DNA of 64,000 nt from Gelidibacter gilvus (GTDB lineage Bacteria; Bacteroidota; Bacteroidia; Flavobacteriales; Flavobacteriaceae), in assembly GCF_004115975.1 (NCBI RefSeq), contig NZ_SDDZ01000002.1, positions 496,001 through 560,000 on the forward strand. Reading direction: 5' to 3'. The notes beneath the pieces are model-generated. The model did not search any database. It saw only the letters and a program-made list of their open reading frames with translations, and was not told the DNA's origin. The translations under genes were made by a program, and so were the position numbers. Each line of letters begins with the position of its first letter. Position 1 is the stretch's first letter. Positions 18,346 through 30,800 of this stretch are shown in pieces.

Positions 18346-18867
18346 ATGAAAACTATTCTCGCAACCCTCCTTTTAATAGGATTTGCACAAGTAACGTACG
18401 CCCAAGTTGACATTGCCTACACCGAAAACACAAACCTGACCGCTAAACAAGGTCTTGAAAGAAATTATGCGCGTCTAAACTCTTTACCCTCCAGTAAAGC
18501 ACTTTCTTTGGCAGAAAAATCAGAGCGACTACAAATGCAGGTTTTTAATTATGACATCAAGACCGCTGACGTATATTCACCTGAAGCAAACACTACGTAC
18601 ACTGTAATTTTTACTGAAGGCAGCAATCACATTGATGCTGTTTACGCTAAAGATGGAAAATTGATCCAATCAGAAGGCGTGTTTGAAAACGTTCCTGTTC
18701 CTTACAATATCGGATATGATTTGGCCAAAACGTATCCAGGATGGGAGTTTCATAAATCATGGTGCTACAGTACTTTTAGCACAGAAGGATCTTCTGAAAT
18801 ATCCTATAAGATCCAACTTAAAAAAGGCAACAAAACAAAAGTTGTCAAAATAGATTCAGATCAATAA
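18346..18867 (+). CDS. Small secreted protein of unknown function
   Basis: 173 residues from the ATG at 18346. A longer open frame exists upstream (to 18220), but the internal ATG gives a clean signal peptide (MKTILATLLLIGFAQVTYAQ), so I prefer it. The mature part has no motif I recognise. It contains a Tyr/Thr-rich middle (TYTVIFTEGSNHIDAVYAKDG) and a Lys-rich end (KKGNKTKVVKIDSDQ). It follows the TPR/HTH regulator by 191 bp on the same strand and could be its target or a co-expressed partner. Its length and composition suggest a small periplasmic or exported beta-strand protein. No function is proposed. Confidence 0.65.
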   Translation: MKTILATLLLIGFAQVTYAQVDIAYTENTNLTAKQGLERNYARLNSLPSSKALSLAEKSERLQMQVFNYDIKTADVYSPEANTTYTVIFTEGSNHIDAVYAKDGKLIQSEGVFENVPVPYNIGYDLAKTYPGWEFHKSWCYSTFSTEGSSEISYKIQLKKGNKTKVVKIDSDQ

Positions 18868-18929
18868 AACCGAATAAATCCCTTGATTATAAATGAGATT
18901 TGGTTCAAAAAGAAAAGATCTCTAAAGTA

Positions 18930-18968
18930 AAAAACTCACATGACTAGCGTTAAGTCATGTGAGTTTTT
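18930..18968. terminator. Bidirectional intrinsic terminator between convergent genes
   Basis: AAAAACTCACATGACT (18930-18945) pairs perfectly with AGTCATGTGAGTTTTT (18953-18968) around a 7-nt loop. An A-run on one side and a T-run on the other let it stop transcripts from both the plus-strand small-protein gene and the minus-strand T9SS cargo gene. Confidence 0.9.
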
Positions 18969-19005
18969 AAATTGAGTTTGATTTACTGAATGCTTAATTC
19001 ACAAA

Positions 19006-20661
19006 CTATATTTTTACAAATTTGAAAGTCTTCGCTTCAAAATGTAAAAAGTAAACTCCAGGTTCTAATGTATTTAGACCAACACTTGGTTTTTCTCTAG
19101 ACAATTCTACTTCTAAAATTCTTCTCCCATTCAAATCGAAAATTGCTCCTTTGGAAGCCATTGTAATTCCCGAAATAAATAATTTTTCAGAAGCTGGATT
19201 AGGATAAACTTTATATTTTAAGGATTCAGCATTGGCATCTGAGATACTCAATGTAGATTTCTTAACGGAAATACGGACTCCATCAGTATCGCTATACTCA
19301 ACAGCATCCCATTCCGTGCCTGATGAAAGTGTAGGTAAATTAACTGTTGCAAATGAACCTGCAATCCCATTACCTTGATGTAATACCGTAAAAACATCAC
19401 CTATAGCAGGTTGAAAACCATTTATAAGTGTAACATTTAAAGTGCCACCTAAGGTTGCTGATCTCTTAACGATAACTTGGTCGTAGGAATCCCCCGCAAC
19501 AGTACCGCCCAATTCAATATTTAATGACCCAGTAGCAGTTTGGGTGTAGTTCGTAAACATACCATTTAAATTATAGGTACCGGTAGCCTTACTTGTGTTT
19601 CCTGGAGATAAAATTCCATCATTCGCAAAGTTAGAACCATGCTTTAGGTTAATACCACTTAGAATACCATTATTGGTGACCTGAGCACCTAAATTTTCTA
19701 AAGTACCATTGTTTTCAAGTTCACCTTGAGCATCAATAAGTATTTCGGTTTCATTATTAACAGTTCCGTTATTAATGACTTTTCCTGATCTAATTCGAAA
19801 TGTAGATGCTCTATTTTCAATATTACCGTTGGCAGATACTGTTACTTTGCCATCGCTTAGATTATTAAACTTACTTCCATTTAACATGTTCAATCTACTA
19901 CCATCTCCTACATCTATGTTTTTAGAATTACTCAAAGAGCCTGAATTACTCAAAGTTGAGGTAAAGCCTGTAATTGTAAGTTGACCATTATTTGTAAGTT
20001 GACCAGTTGACTCATTTATGAAATATCTTGATATATTTAACACTCCGTCATCGTCATTATAAAAGCCACCTCTATTAATAACTTCTCCACTCGTAATATT
20101 AAATGTCCCATCATTAAGAATTCCACGGAGTAGTGTAGCATTATTTTCTAATTTACCGTTTAAAACCTCTAAAGTTCCTTTATTCAAAATACTACCGTCG
20201 ACCTCATTAACAATAGAAGACACTAAATTGACTAAACGGACTACTCCGTAAATAATAAAATCACCAGAATTTATCAAATTGGAGCTATCAGTTATTATCA
20301 TTTCCGATCCGGATGAGGTCGTTATGAGTCCCGTGGTAGGTATACTAATTTGTATTCTGCTAAAACTTATAAGGTTTTTGTTGTACAGTTTACCCATAAT
20401 AATTATGCTTGGAGCATCTCCATTTGCCGCACTTAAACTTTCAATATTCCCATTATTAGTTATCTCTATATCCTCTGGAATTGTAAGTTTTCCATGAATT
20501 TCAACAGTGTCAATCAAATTTACGGTTAACCCAGGATAAATCCCATCTTTCCATTGCGCCTCATCGGTCCAGCTCCCATTTCCATCGAAGATAAATGTCG
20601 TTTGCCCGAAGGTGTTGATTGTGGAAAGAGCAATAAGTAAAAAAAGTAGTTTACATCTCAT
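19006..20661 (-). CDS. T9SS type A cargo protein with Asn/Gly-rich beta-helix-like repeats
   Basis: 551 residues. A signal peptide (ending NTFGQ) is followed by a long region of short N-N-G-type repeats (about 60-350; for example NNGTLENLGAQVTNNGIL, NNGTVNNETEILI), the look of a solenoid or beta-helix surface protein. An Asp/Thr-rich stretch follows (TYNLNGMFTNYTQTATGSLNIELGG), typical of repeat-adhesin domains. The last ~75 residues form a type A sorting domain (SLKYKVYPNPASEKLFISG ... GVYFLHFEAKTFKFVKI), so it should be exported by the type IX system and anchored or released at the cell surface. It may act in adhesion or as a surface structure. No enzyme motif is seen. It stands alone, downstream of nothing on its strand until sprF. 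Confidence 0.8.
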   Translation of the reverse strand: MRCKLLFLLIALSTINTFGQTTFIFDGNGSWTDEAQWKDGIYPGLTVNLIDTVEIHGKLTIPEDIEITNNGNIESLSAANGDAPSIIIMGKLYNKNLISFSRIQISIPTTGLITTSSGSEMIITDSSNLINSGDFIIYGVVRLVNLVSSIVNEVDGSILNKGTLEVLNGKLENNATLLRGILNDGTFNITSGEVINRGGFYNDDDGVLNISRYFINESTGQLTNNGQLTITGFTSTLSNSGSLSNSKNIDVGDGSRLNMLNGSKFNNLSDGKVTVSANGNIENRASTFRIRSGKVINNGTVNNETEILIDAQGELENNGTLENLGAQVTNNGILSGINLKHGSNFANDGILSPGNTSKATGTYNLNGMFTNYTQTATGSLNIELGGTVAGDSYDQVIVKRSATLGGTLNVTLINGFQPAIGDVFTVLHQGNGIAGSFATVNLPTLSSGTEWDAVEYSDTDGVRISVKKSTLSISDANAESLKYKVYPNPASEKLFISGITMASKGAIFDLNGRRILEVELSREKPSVGLNTLEPGVYFLHFEAKTFKFVKI

Positions 20662-20785
20662 ATTTTTTATTTTTAAGGATAGTTGTTTTGAAGGAATAAG
20701 ATTAGATGGCTAACCTTATTGAATTTGACTTTGATTATTTTTTGAAATTCATGATTTATGAAATATGCGCAATTGAAATTATATA

Positions 20786-21766
20786 TCAATGAATTGGACT
20801 CATTGTACAAGGACAATTACTTATGCCCTGCAAGAAATCCAATCCTATAGTCACCATATGCGTCCCAGAGTTATAACCTGCCATCGCATTGGTGGTAATT
20901 TGATAGGAATAAGCAAAATAAAACTTAGATTTCATAGCGCCTACCATGGGACCTATATTTAAGGGTTTGAAGAATTGATCGTTAAGAAAGCGATAGGAAA
21001 TCCCTGCCCAATAATAATCTCCAGAATCGTTACTTCCTGTATACTTACGGTATTTAAAGTTGACATCCGTACTGGAACGCTTGTCACTACTGAACATTTG
21101 GTAATATACAGAAGGCTCAAATTCTACGCTATTGTCATTTTTACTTGGGATAACTATTCCTGAATAAATTTGATAGTTTAAAAGCAATCGAGGTTCAACA
21201 CCTTTGAAGATATCAATATCCTTTTTAAGAATATTGTTGGCATTGAAACTGAAATAATAACCTTTATTTCTATAAAGCACTCCAGCATCAAAGTTATTGT
21301 TATTGGTCGCCCTATCATCAGTCACTAGTGGATCAATAGATGGGCTTCCATAATGGGGCGTGAAATTCTCAATGTCTATCCTGAAACTATTGATATTATA
21401 GGAAACTCCAAAGGATAGATATTGCTTTGAATAATAATCCAAGATCAAATGGTGCGCAAAAGATAACTTTGCTCCTTTTTGTCTGGTGTTTCCATTTTTA
21501 TCATTGTATAAAGACACTCCAACTCCTGACCGATCAGAAATCCTGAAATCCGCATATAGGGATTGATTGTCTGGGGCGCCTTTAATACCTACCCACTGTG
21601 TCAATCCGTTTGCCCTGATCCTAAAATTATCGCCAATACCTGCGTAGGTTGGTGAAATTACAAAATCATTATCGGCTAGATACTGCGTAAAAACAGGTAA
21701 GTTCAACTCCTGGCCATAGCCGTAAGTGATCACTAAAAAGAACGCGTATATTATAATTTTTTTCAT
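20786..21766 (-). CDS. sprF: PorP/SprF-family outer-membrane protein
   Basis: 326 residues from the ATG at 21766, which gives a good signal peptide (MKKIIIYAFFLVITYGYGQ). A start 11 codons upstream is possible but less likely. The rest matches PorP/SprF barrels: LPVFTQYLADNDFVISPTYAGIGDNF at the start, GVGVSLYNDKNGN in the middle and MVTIGLDFLQGI near the end. Family knowledge: each SprF-like barrel handles export or attachment of a specific type B cargo, SprF doing so for the adhesin SprB. It lies 43 bp after the giant adhesin gene. That order, adhesin then barrel, is the sprB-sprF order known from Flavobacterium johnsoniae. The symbol is by architecture and synteny. Confidence 0.85.
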   Translation of the reverse strand: MKKIIIYAFFLVITYGYGQELNLPVFTQYLADNDFVISPTYAGIGDNFRIRANGLTQWVGIKGAPDNQSLYADFRISDRSGVGVSLYNDKNGNTRQKGAKLSFAHHLILDYYSKQYLSFGVSYNINSFRIDIENFTPHYGSPSIDPLVTDDRATNNNNFDAGVLYRNKGYYFSFNANNILKKDIDIFKGVEPRLLLNYQIYSGIVIPSKNDNSVEFEPSVYYQMFSSDKRSSTDVNFKYRKYTGSNDSGDYYWAGISYRFLNDQFFKPLNIGPMVGAMKSKFYFAYSYQITTNAMAGYNSGTHMVTIGLDFLQGISNCPCTMSPIH

Positions 21767-21808
21767 CTGAATAGTTTTATTTTTAAACCTCATCTTCATT
21801 AGTTCTTA

Positions 21809-24800
21809 TTACCTGTAAAGTGTAAAATGTCCTACAAAGTCACGATCGTCTTTGCCATCATTTAATTTGATGATGTACCAGTAATCTCCAGTAGGAAGTT
21901 CTCTGTTATTATATTTTCCATCCCAAGACTGTCCTTGACGGTAAGTACCAACCTCACGGCCATAGCGATCAAACACCTTGAATTCTATATTTGGATAGTT
22001 GATATCACAGCCTGGTGCCCAGGTAGGATGATCTCCATTTGGGGTGAAATAATTTGGAATACAGATTGGAATATATTCAAAATACCTTGTGGCACTGGCA
22101 ATACAGCCACTGCTATCCGTAACGGTCACGGTATAATTACCTGATTCGGTAATAATGAAGCTATTCTTACTTCCATAATCCTCACCATTAAACGTGAATT
22201 GATAGCCTTCTGTTCCTCCAGTAGCGGTGGCGACAATTTCATTCATATCACCATCAGTCAATACAAGCGTTAAGGCATCAATATGACCAATGTTAAACAA
22301 TGGCGTTCTTTGGATGCAACCATTGGTGTGTCTCACATCAATATAATGACCGGTTCCGGAAACAATATTGCTGAACACATTGCTTGGCTGGTAAGCACCA
22401 CCATTCAACGAGAAATCCAATTCAGAAAGATCCTGGACACTTTCGTCAACAGTTACTGTGACTCTATTTCCTGGTAAATTGTTTTCACATAGATACTCTA
22501 TAACAGCCACGGGATCGATCTTAACGGATTCTGGGAAAGAGATGTTCCACTCCGACTCGCATCCTTGACTGTCACGTACGAAAACTACGTGATCTCCTCC
22601 ATTTAATCCAGTGAAATCAAATTGTGTTTGCGTATTCGTCCCAGTGGTATACGTACCATTATAATCATCTAAACTCACGCTATATGGCGCCGTGCCACCA
22701 GAAATAGTAATGCTAAACGAACCGTCAGCGTCACCTTCACAAATCTCTTCCACTATAGATGACGGTACGATACTTAAAATTACCGCATCGGGCTCAGTGA
22801 TGGTGACAGAAAGGATTTCAAAACATCCTACCTCATCCTGAACGATGATTTCATAAGTACCTGGCGCTAAATTCTCAAATACGTTTTTGTCAAAGAACTG
22901 GTTCAATTGTGGAGAAATGGCATATTTGATAGGACCTGTTCCACCAGCGGCGGTAATTTCAACAGAGCCGTTATTTTCACCATAACAACTCACATTTGAA
23001 ACGACAGCTGTAGCTACAAGCGGTGTTAATGGTTGTTTGATTTCTATTCTTTGCGACCTTGAATCACAGTCGCCACTTTGAACATGCACAAAATAAATGC
23101 CTGCAGGAAGATTTGTAAATACACCTTTGGTCATTTGGATTGCTGTAGAAATTGGATTCCCAGAAACATCCTGCAACGTATAAATGTAATTACCCAATCC
23201 ACCTTGAGCGACTGCCGTAATAACTCCCGAGTTATCGCCATAACAATTAATAGCAATATCCGTCGCACTCAAATTAACAAGTAATGGCGGTACTGGATCA
23301 ATTTTAATCTCATTGGTAACCGTTGTCACACATCCGTTGGCGTCTCTTACATAATATTTGTAAGTCCCAGCAGCTACTGAAAAGGTGGTTGACGTTGTGA
23401 ACGTGCCTAAAATACTTGCAAAGGCACTAGTAGTACTATAGCTGTAAAGTCCTGTTCCTCCCGAAGCACTCAAAGTAAGGCTCGCTTGGGTCGTACAGGT
23501 TGGGGTTTTCACCGCCACTAAGCTCGCTTCTATTGCGGTTGGTTGTGATATCACAATGTCCACAGAATTGAAGCTACAGTTATAACCATCAATGATGGTA
23601 ATATTATAAGTTCCAGCACCCAATCCATTAAAAATCGGAGCGCTTTGCGGACCAGAAGAACTTGGTGTAGGTAATAACGTATTTAAGGTATAAGTATAGT
23701 TGCTACCTTGTCCACCAGTTACATTCGTTACCGTGATGCTCGCATTTTGATCTCCAAAACAAAGTAACGTGGTCGCACTTGGCGTAAAAGTTGCAGCGAT
23801 TGGGGTTGGTTCTAAAAGCGTCACCGTTTCTGTAGCCACGCAGCCTCCAGCATCTCTCACATTGATACTATAAACCCCAGCAGATAAACCGCTAAACGTT
23901 CCATTTGGAGAATAAGCCACTGTAGCAGCTCCTGTCAATTCGTATTCGTAGCTTCCCCATCCACCTCTTGCAAGAGCAGTTATGGTGCCCTGATTATCAT
24001 CACAAGTGACATTAGAAGTTTCTGAAACCTGAAGCAATAAAGGTGTTGCAGGTGATGCAATGGTCACCACGTTGGTAACCGTAGCACAGAAAGGACTGTC
24101 CGTTTCTGTAACCACAATGGTATAATTCCCACCGGTCAGTCCATTTATGATTTGTGGATTGGTAGACGTGTTGGCACTTGTTGGCGCAATAACTGAAGCA
24201 CCTGCACTATCTAAAACCTCATAGGTGTAATTACCTGTATAATTTGAAACATTGATTTCTAAAGCACCATTAGTGTTTCCAAAACAGGTTACGGCAGTGA
24301 TAGGTGTTGCCACCACATCAATTAGATCAAAAGGATCTACTGTAAAAACATCAGTTTCTTTATAACATCCTGTAACCACATCGGTCACTTGGAAATAATA
24401 ATCGCCAGGTAATGTGATGTTAAAACTATTGGACGCTTGAGGCGCTCCATCTGGAAGCATTTGGTATAGGAAATCTCCTGAACCACCAGTAACATCAATT
24501 CTTACCGAGCCTGTACCGTTACAATCTATAGCATCTACAATTGCTACAACAGCAGCGGTAATTACTGGTAACGGATTAATAGTCACTGTAGCTGTTGCTT
24601 CACATCCGTTGGCATCCTTAACAAAAATGTTAATTGTTTGCACAACTCCAGTATCAATGATATCGAAGGTGTTTGTCGCAAAATAATTGGTGCCGTCAAT
24701 ACTATAGACATAATCGGTGGTGCCTCCAACCGCAGTAATAGTCAGCGTTGAAACATTAATCGAATTGTCCAAAGCACAAGCAAAGTCAGTGGCGACACCT

Positions 24801-27800
24801 GAAACCGTCAATAAATTAGGCTGAGTAATCGTCACAACTTCTGTTGCAATACAATTTCTTCCAGAAGTCACTTGAACCGTGTAAGTTCCTGCTACAAGTC
24901 CTGTGAATACATTTGCATCCTGAGCTGCCACCATAGATGGTCCCGCAATAATTGCATATGTGTATTTCGGATTGTCATTGCTTACTGGAAGGTTGACTGT
25001 AATCGTCCCGTCATTTCCACCGAAGCAAGACACATGGGTTGGATCAGCTGTGAATATTACAGGGGTTGCAGCTTCTAGAGTTACTGAAACATCAGTAGTA
25101 CATAAAGTATCTGTGTCTGTTACAGTAATCCTGTAAGTACCAGATGGTACACTAGAAAATACATTTCCGGTCGCAACTACGCCCGTATTCGGACTGATGG
25201 CATAGCTATAATTACCCGATCCACCAATTGCAGTTACGGTGATCACACCATCGTCATTGGCACAAGAAGGTAGTGCGGTAATGGCTGGGGTGATTCCGAT
25301 AGGTGGAACGATAGTAATTGTTTCTAAGTTTCCACAACCATTGGTATCTTTAACCTCAACAGTATACGTACCTGAGGTTAAATTTGTAATGGTGAACGGT
25401 GCTGTTCTTGTTTGGAAGGCTCCACCGTTGATACTAAAACTGTATGGTGCAATTCCTGCGGTTGGTAGAGATACCTCTATTCCAAAACTACCTTCTTCAG
25501 TATCGCACTGATTAGTGATGCTAAGTGCTATAACTGGCGTTGGATCCATCGGTAAAACCACCACTGGACTCGAGACAATACACCCATAGGCGTCCATGAC
25601 ATGAACATAATAATCACCAGCGTCTCTGTTAAAAGTATTAGCTGAAGCCCAAGCTGGGTCTGTTGCTAATGGCGCAGTAGCCGAATTTGTCAATTGGTAG
25701 GTATATGGTGCCGTACCGTCACGAGCGACTGCACTAATCAATCCAGAGTTAGTGTTACAATTGGCATTTTGATCAATTGAAGTCGTCAAACTTAATGGAA
25801 TTGCAGATTCTGTGATATTAAAAGGCACAGTAATCACACTACATCCAGAATTTGGTCCTGAAGTTTCAGAAATCAATACATAATAATTTCCAAACGGTAA
25901 TGGACCTAAATCTGATATCTCTAAAGAACCATTAGCAGGCACACTTCCAGAACTATTAATTCCGGTTGAAACTAACGATAAGGAATTAAATATTTCATAA
26001 CTGACCGTCGTGGCTATGCCATAAGGACTGTTTATTGTGAAAGACACATTCCCATCGGCACTTCCCGTACATGTTATATTATTTGAGGATACGGCTGATG
26101 CACTTAACTCTGAGTTCGTTGGAATAGGCTCTGAAGCTATTTCATAATGACTACACCCTGTAGATTGATCATAAACAATAAAAGTATAAGTAACGCCAGG
26201 GGTTAAATTAGTGAATCTGGTCGATTTAGACCCAATTGCATCTTCGGCAATCCATGATCCTCCTGGAGCAGCACCCGTGGCTGGATAAATGCTAAAGTAG
26301 AATGGACCGGCACTTGCCAATGTAGTACCTACGCTGACAATCGCTTCTCCACCATTGATACAATCCACTGATGATTGAATGTCAATATCCAAATCATCTG
26401 GTGGAGAAGCTACCAAAACATTTTGAATTAACACAGAACAACCGTTGGCATCAACCACGTTAATTTGGTACCAGCCAAAGTCAACAACGTCAAAAGTATA
26501 AGAAGTGGAACCATTAGTATTTAATTCCGATTCATCATAACCATTGGTTCCTGTAACAAAATAGTTGTAAGGTGGCGTACCGCCAGTCACACCATCTATA
26601 ATGACTGCGCCTTTGGAGACACCTCCAACAGAATCACAAGTAATATCTTCGGAATGATAATCTACCGCAATAGCATCTGGCTGATCAATAACTACCGTTT
26701 GAGTAACTGAACAAGATTTTGCATCCGTAACAGTTACCGTATAGGTTCCTGCTGGTAATCCTGAAGTTTGGGCACCATAGTTGGTTCCAGTAGTGTCGTT
26801 GTTGATATTAATTACAAAAGGAGGCGTTCCTACTGATGAATCTATAGTTACCTTAATGGCGCCATTTTCTTCTCCATAACACAGAATGTTCTGTGTTTGC
26901 ACCGCCGCGCTAATCGCTGGTGGTGAAAGCGGATCGATTGTAGTCATACCAGATTCTATGGTACACCCTTGTGCATCTGTAATTCTAAATCGGTAAGTTC
27001 CTGAGTTAGCAGTAGCATAGACAAATGGAGAATCTGTTGCTCCCAAAGCTGTATAAGCACCGCCATTAATAGATACTTCATGGGTAAATGGAGCATAACC
27101 GCCTATGATTGTTCCGGTAATAACCGCATCCGGAGATGTTGTACAATCTAAATCCTTTGTAAATACAGTGCTCATTGACAGCTGAGGTTCTATAACTTCA
27201 GCAGGTAAAGTCAATTCGCAACCATAAGCATCTCTTACCACAATGGTATAAGATCCTGGAACAATATTATTAAAAGTATTACTTTTTTGAAATGCGCTAC
27301 CATTGATGCTATATTCAAAAGGGGCTTGACCTGTAGTTACGGTCACTTCAATAGTTGCACCGGTGCTCGCATTATAACAAAGATTAGAGCCATTTTCAAT
27401 CGTTGCAACAATATCATCAGGAGTAGCTAAAACAAAAGTCTCAGTCACTATACAGTTTTTGGCATCAGTTACGCTTACTGTATAAGACCCATCTTGGGTT
27501 AAATTTGAGAAGGTATTATTTGCTTGTGCAGGTAAAACCGTTCCGTTTGGCAAGGTTAAACTATAGGTATTTCCTCCCCAACCTCCAGTTGCATTTACTT
27601 TAACACTACCCTCTTGCAAACAAGTGATTGGCAAGATTTCAGTGGTCATCTCCAATGCTGAAGCTGAACCGTTGATAGTCACAGAAGCCGTAGCGGTACA
27701 TTTTGTGTCAGAATCTGTCACAACAATAGTATGCGTTCCTACTGCCAATCCTGTTAAGAGTATTGGCGAAGTTCCTGAAGTTGCAGTGCCGCCATTAACA

Positions 27801-30800
27801 GTGTAGGTGAAATTTGTAGTTCCTGAAACTGTAAATCGTGCTGAGCCATCATTAGCTCCAAAGCACGTCACATCACTTATAGGTTGGGCCACTACTTTAA
27901 GTGTTGGTAACGGCGCAATAGTATAAGATTCACTATAAGTACAATTATTGGCATCCCTAACCTGAAACGTATAAGTTCCTGGTGCCAATCCTGCAAATGT
28001 AGTTGAGGATTGGTAAGCTGTTACCGACGCAGCTGGAGCGATAATCTGATACTCCAAAGCTCCCGTTCCTCCAGTGGTTCCTGTAATGGTAATTTCAGAA
28101 GTGTTGGTTGGACAAGTTAACGGCGTATTGCTAAAGGCTAAATTTGTCGGCGGATTTAAGGCCACAATCGTAATGCTGTTGGTTGCAAACGTACACTCAA
28201 TATCATCTTTTACGGTAATGGTATAAGTTCCAGCGGTCAAATTTGAAAAGGTATTTGACGCTTGAAAAGTAACGCCATCAATACTGTAAGTGTATGATCC
28301 TGTTCCACCACTAACTCCCGAAACTGTGATGGTTCCAGTAGAATCACAAGTATATGGTGCAGCTAAAGTAGCAACACCTTCCAAGGCTACCGTAGGAACT
28401 ATGGTAACCGTTTGTGGCGCCGTCAAACAGGAAGCGGTTCCTATCGAATATTGAACCACGACCTCATAAGATCCTTCCGTAAGTCCGGAAAACGAGCTTG
28501 AATTCACAAAAGTTTGACCGCCATCAATACTATATTTTAAGGTCGTCCCATTAGCGTTAGTAACATTGACTTTAATGGTTCCAGAATTAGGGTCGGCACA
28601 CAAAATATCTGTTGCTGCAACAGTAAATTCTGGTGCTTGGGTTTCTGCAACTTGAATAGTTGTCACGGTGCTACAGTTGTTGGCATCAACCACCTTAATG
28701 GTATAAGTGCCAGCTGCTGTTATAATAATTTCTGGTTCCGATTGGAATTCGGTAGCGCCATTAACGAAGTAATAATAAGGTGCAGTTCCACCATTTGGAT
28801 ACACAGTGATTATGCCACCTCTAACTTCTGCCTCAGTGTCACCATCACTATCGCCTTCTCCTTCCTTGCCATCATCGCCATCTCCATCATCTGGATATTT
28901 ACAAGCCAATAACGGTCTTGTCAGTGCTGAGGTTGCCGTTAGTAAAGCTGGATTTACGATTTCAAAATTAACAGTTTCAGAACACCCATCCTCGGTTGAA
29001 ATAGTTGCCGTGTAGGTTCCTGGATTTAAATTATTAAACGAATAATCGCTTTCCATCACAGGACCCACCTCATTTATTAAGGTGCCACCTTTGGAAAGGG
29101 AATAAAAATACTGTGCACGCGCGTCATTGGCAGCCAATTTCACGCTTCCTTTATCACCATGACAAAGTGGTTGTGAAACCTCGGCAGTACCTGTAAAACT
29201 GCGCGATCTTATTTGAATATCCGGAACTGAAAAAATACAAGGACTTGAACTTGAATCAACACCAATTTGTTTTACGTAAACGCTATAAACACCAGGCGTA
29301 GCTATTGAAAATGTCTTACTAGTTTGATAATTAACACCATCAATACTATATTCATAACCATTTGGCACGCCACCTACGACAATTTCTCCTGGAGTATCAC
29401 AAATAATATCCTTTGAGGTAGCCGTTGGCACTAAAATGTTAGAATAGACATTGAAATAATATTGACTGAAACAGCCTCCTTCGTAGTTTAAAGTGATCCG
29501 ATATTGTCCCGCAAGGTTGATATTATAATTAGATCCTGTAGCCACTTGATTCCATTGACATGAGCCGTCTTCATTGGCACAATCTTCTAATGGAACAGCA
29601 GAACAGCTGGTTTCATCTAATTTCTCCCAGATAATGGACGATGTATCCGTAATATTGGTTTCTATCGCACGGATATCATTTGCGCCACATAAAAAGAAAT
29701 TTGGTAATTGTTTTCCGTCGTTTGGACAGGTCACAACCTCATCGGCAAATGGAATTAAAGGATTGACGGCATTTTCACCATAAGTCACCACAACGAATCT
29801 TTGATCTATGGACTGACAAGGTGCCGTAGCCGTATTATGAACATAATAAGTGCCCGTGTTTTTCACGGTAATAGATTGTGTCGTTCCAATAACCGGAGAC
29901 CCCGTTGGACTGGTTGACCAAGAGTAAGAATCATAGCCACTACCAGCGGTTAACGTCACACTTGTACCACATAAAATGACTTCTTCCTCGAAATCACATT
30001 TGATATCGGCTAAAAAGTTGGTTGCTCCAGGCGTTAACAAACAACCTGTATTTGAACTAAAACTCGGATCGTCTGTAATGACAAAATTTGGATTATCTGT
30101 ACCGTTGTATGTGGAATAGGCCTGATTACTAATGATATTTGAACAGGCATCATTTAAAAGACTACAGGTTTTCACCACAGTAACCTTAAACCGAATTTCT
30201 TTTACGGGATCACCCATTTCAACAATAGAGTTGTCAACGCGAAATACAAGTTCCCGGGTGGCCGCATTATAACTTTGTACATTCACTCCTGTAGGGAGCA
30301 ATCCCATATCTGCAGGATAATTAAAATCGATATTTTGTGGAAGAACATCCCTTATAATTAAATTGGTGGCATCATCATTTCCTACGTTCTGAAAACCAAT
30401 TACATAATTCAATTCATCTCCTAAATCTACCAATTGTCCTCCAATATCATTACCTGCAGTATCTTCGACAATTTTAGTGAGGACTATCTTAGGCGCAATG
30501 ATTTCAATGGCAAAAGCATTAAAATAGAAATAATAAATATCGGTATGTGTTCCCAGTTTAATAGTAGCGGAAGTGTCACCATTTCCAATTACACTATTTC
30601 CCGCATTGGGAATGTTTATAATCCCCGCATCAAATCCCAAAGTATTGGAACTTGCTGGATTTCTAGCCGTAAAGGGCATTGGAGAATTGGTATTGGGATC
30701 AACAATGGATACCGAGCTATTAAAAAAGTTATTGCTTGGCCGTATGGTAGTTCCGCCTGCGGTGGTAGCACTAATTCGTGTGCCATTTATTTCTAAATAG

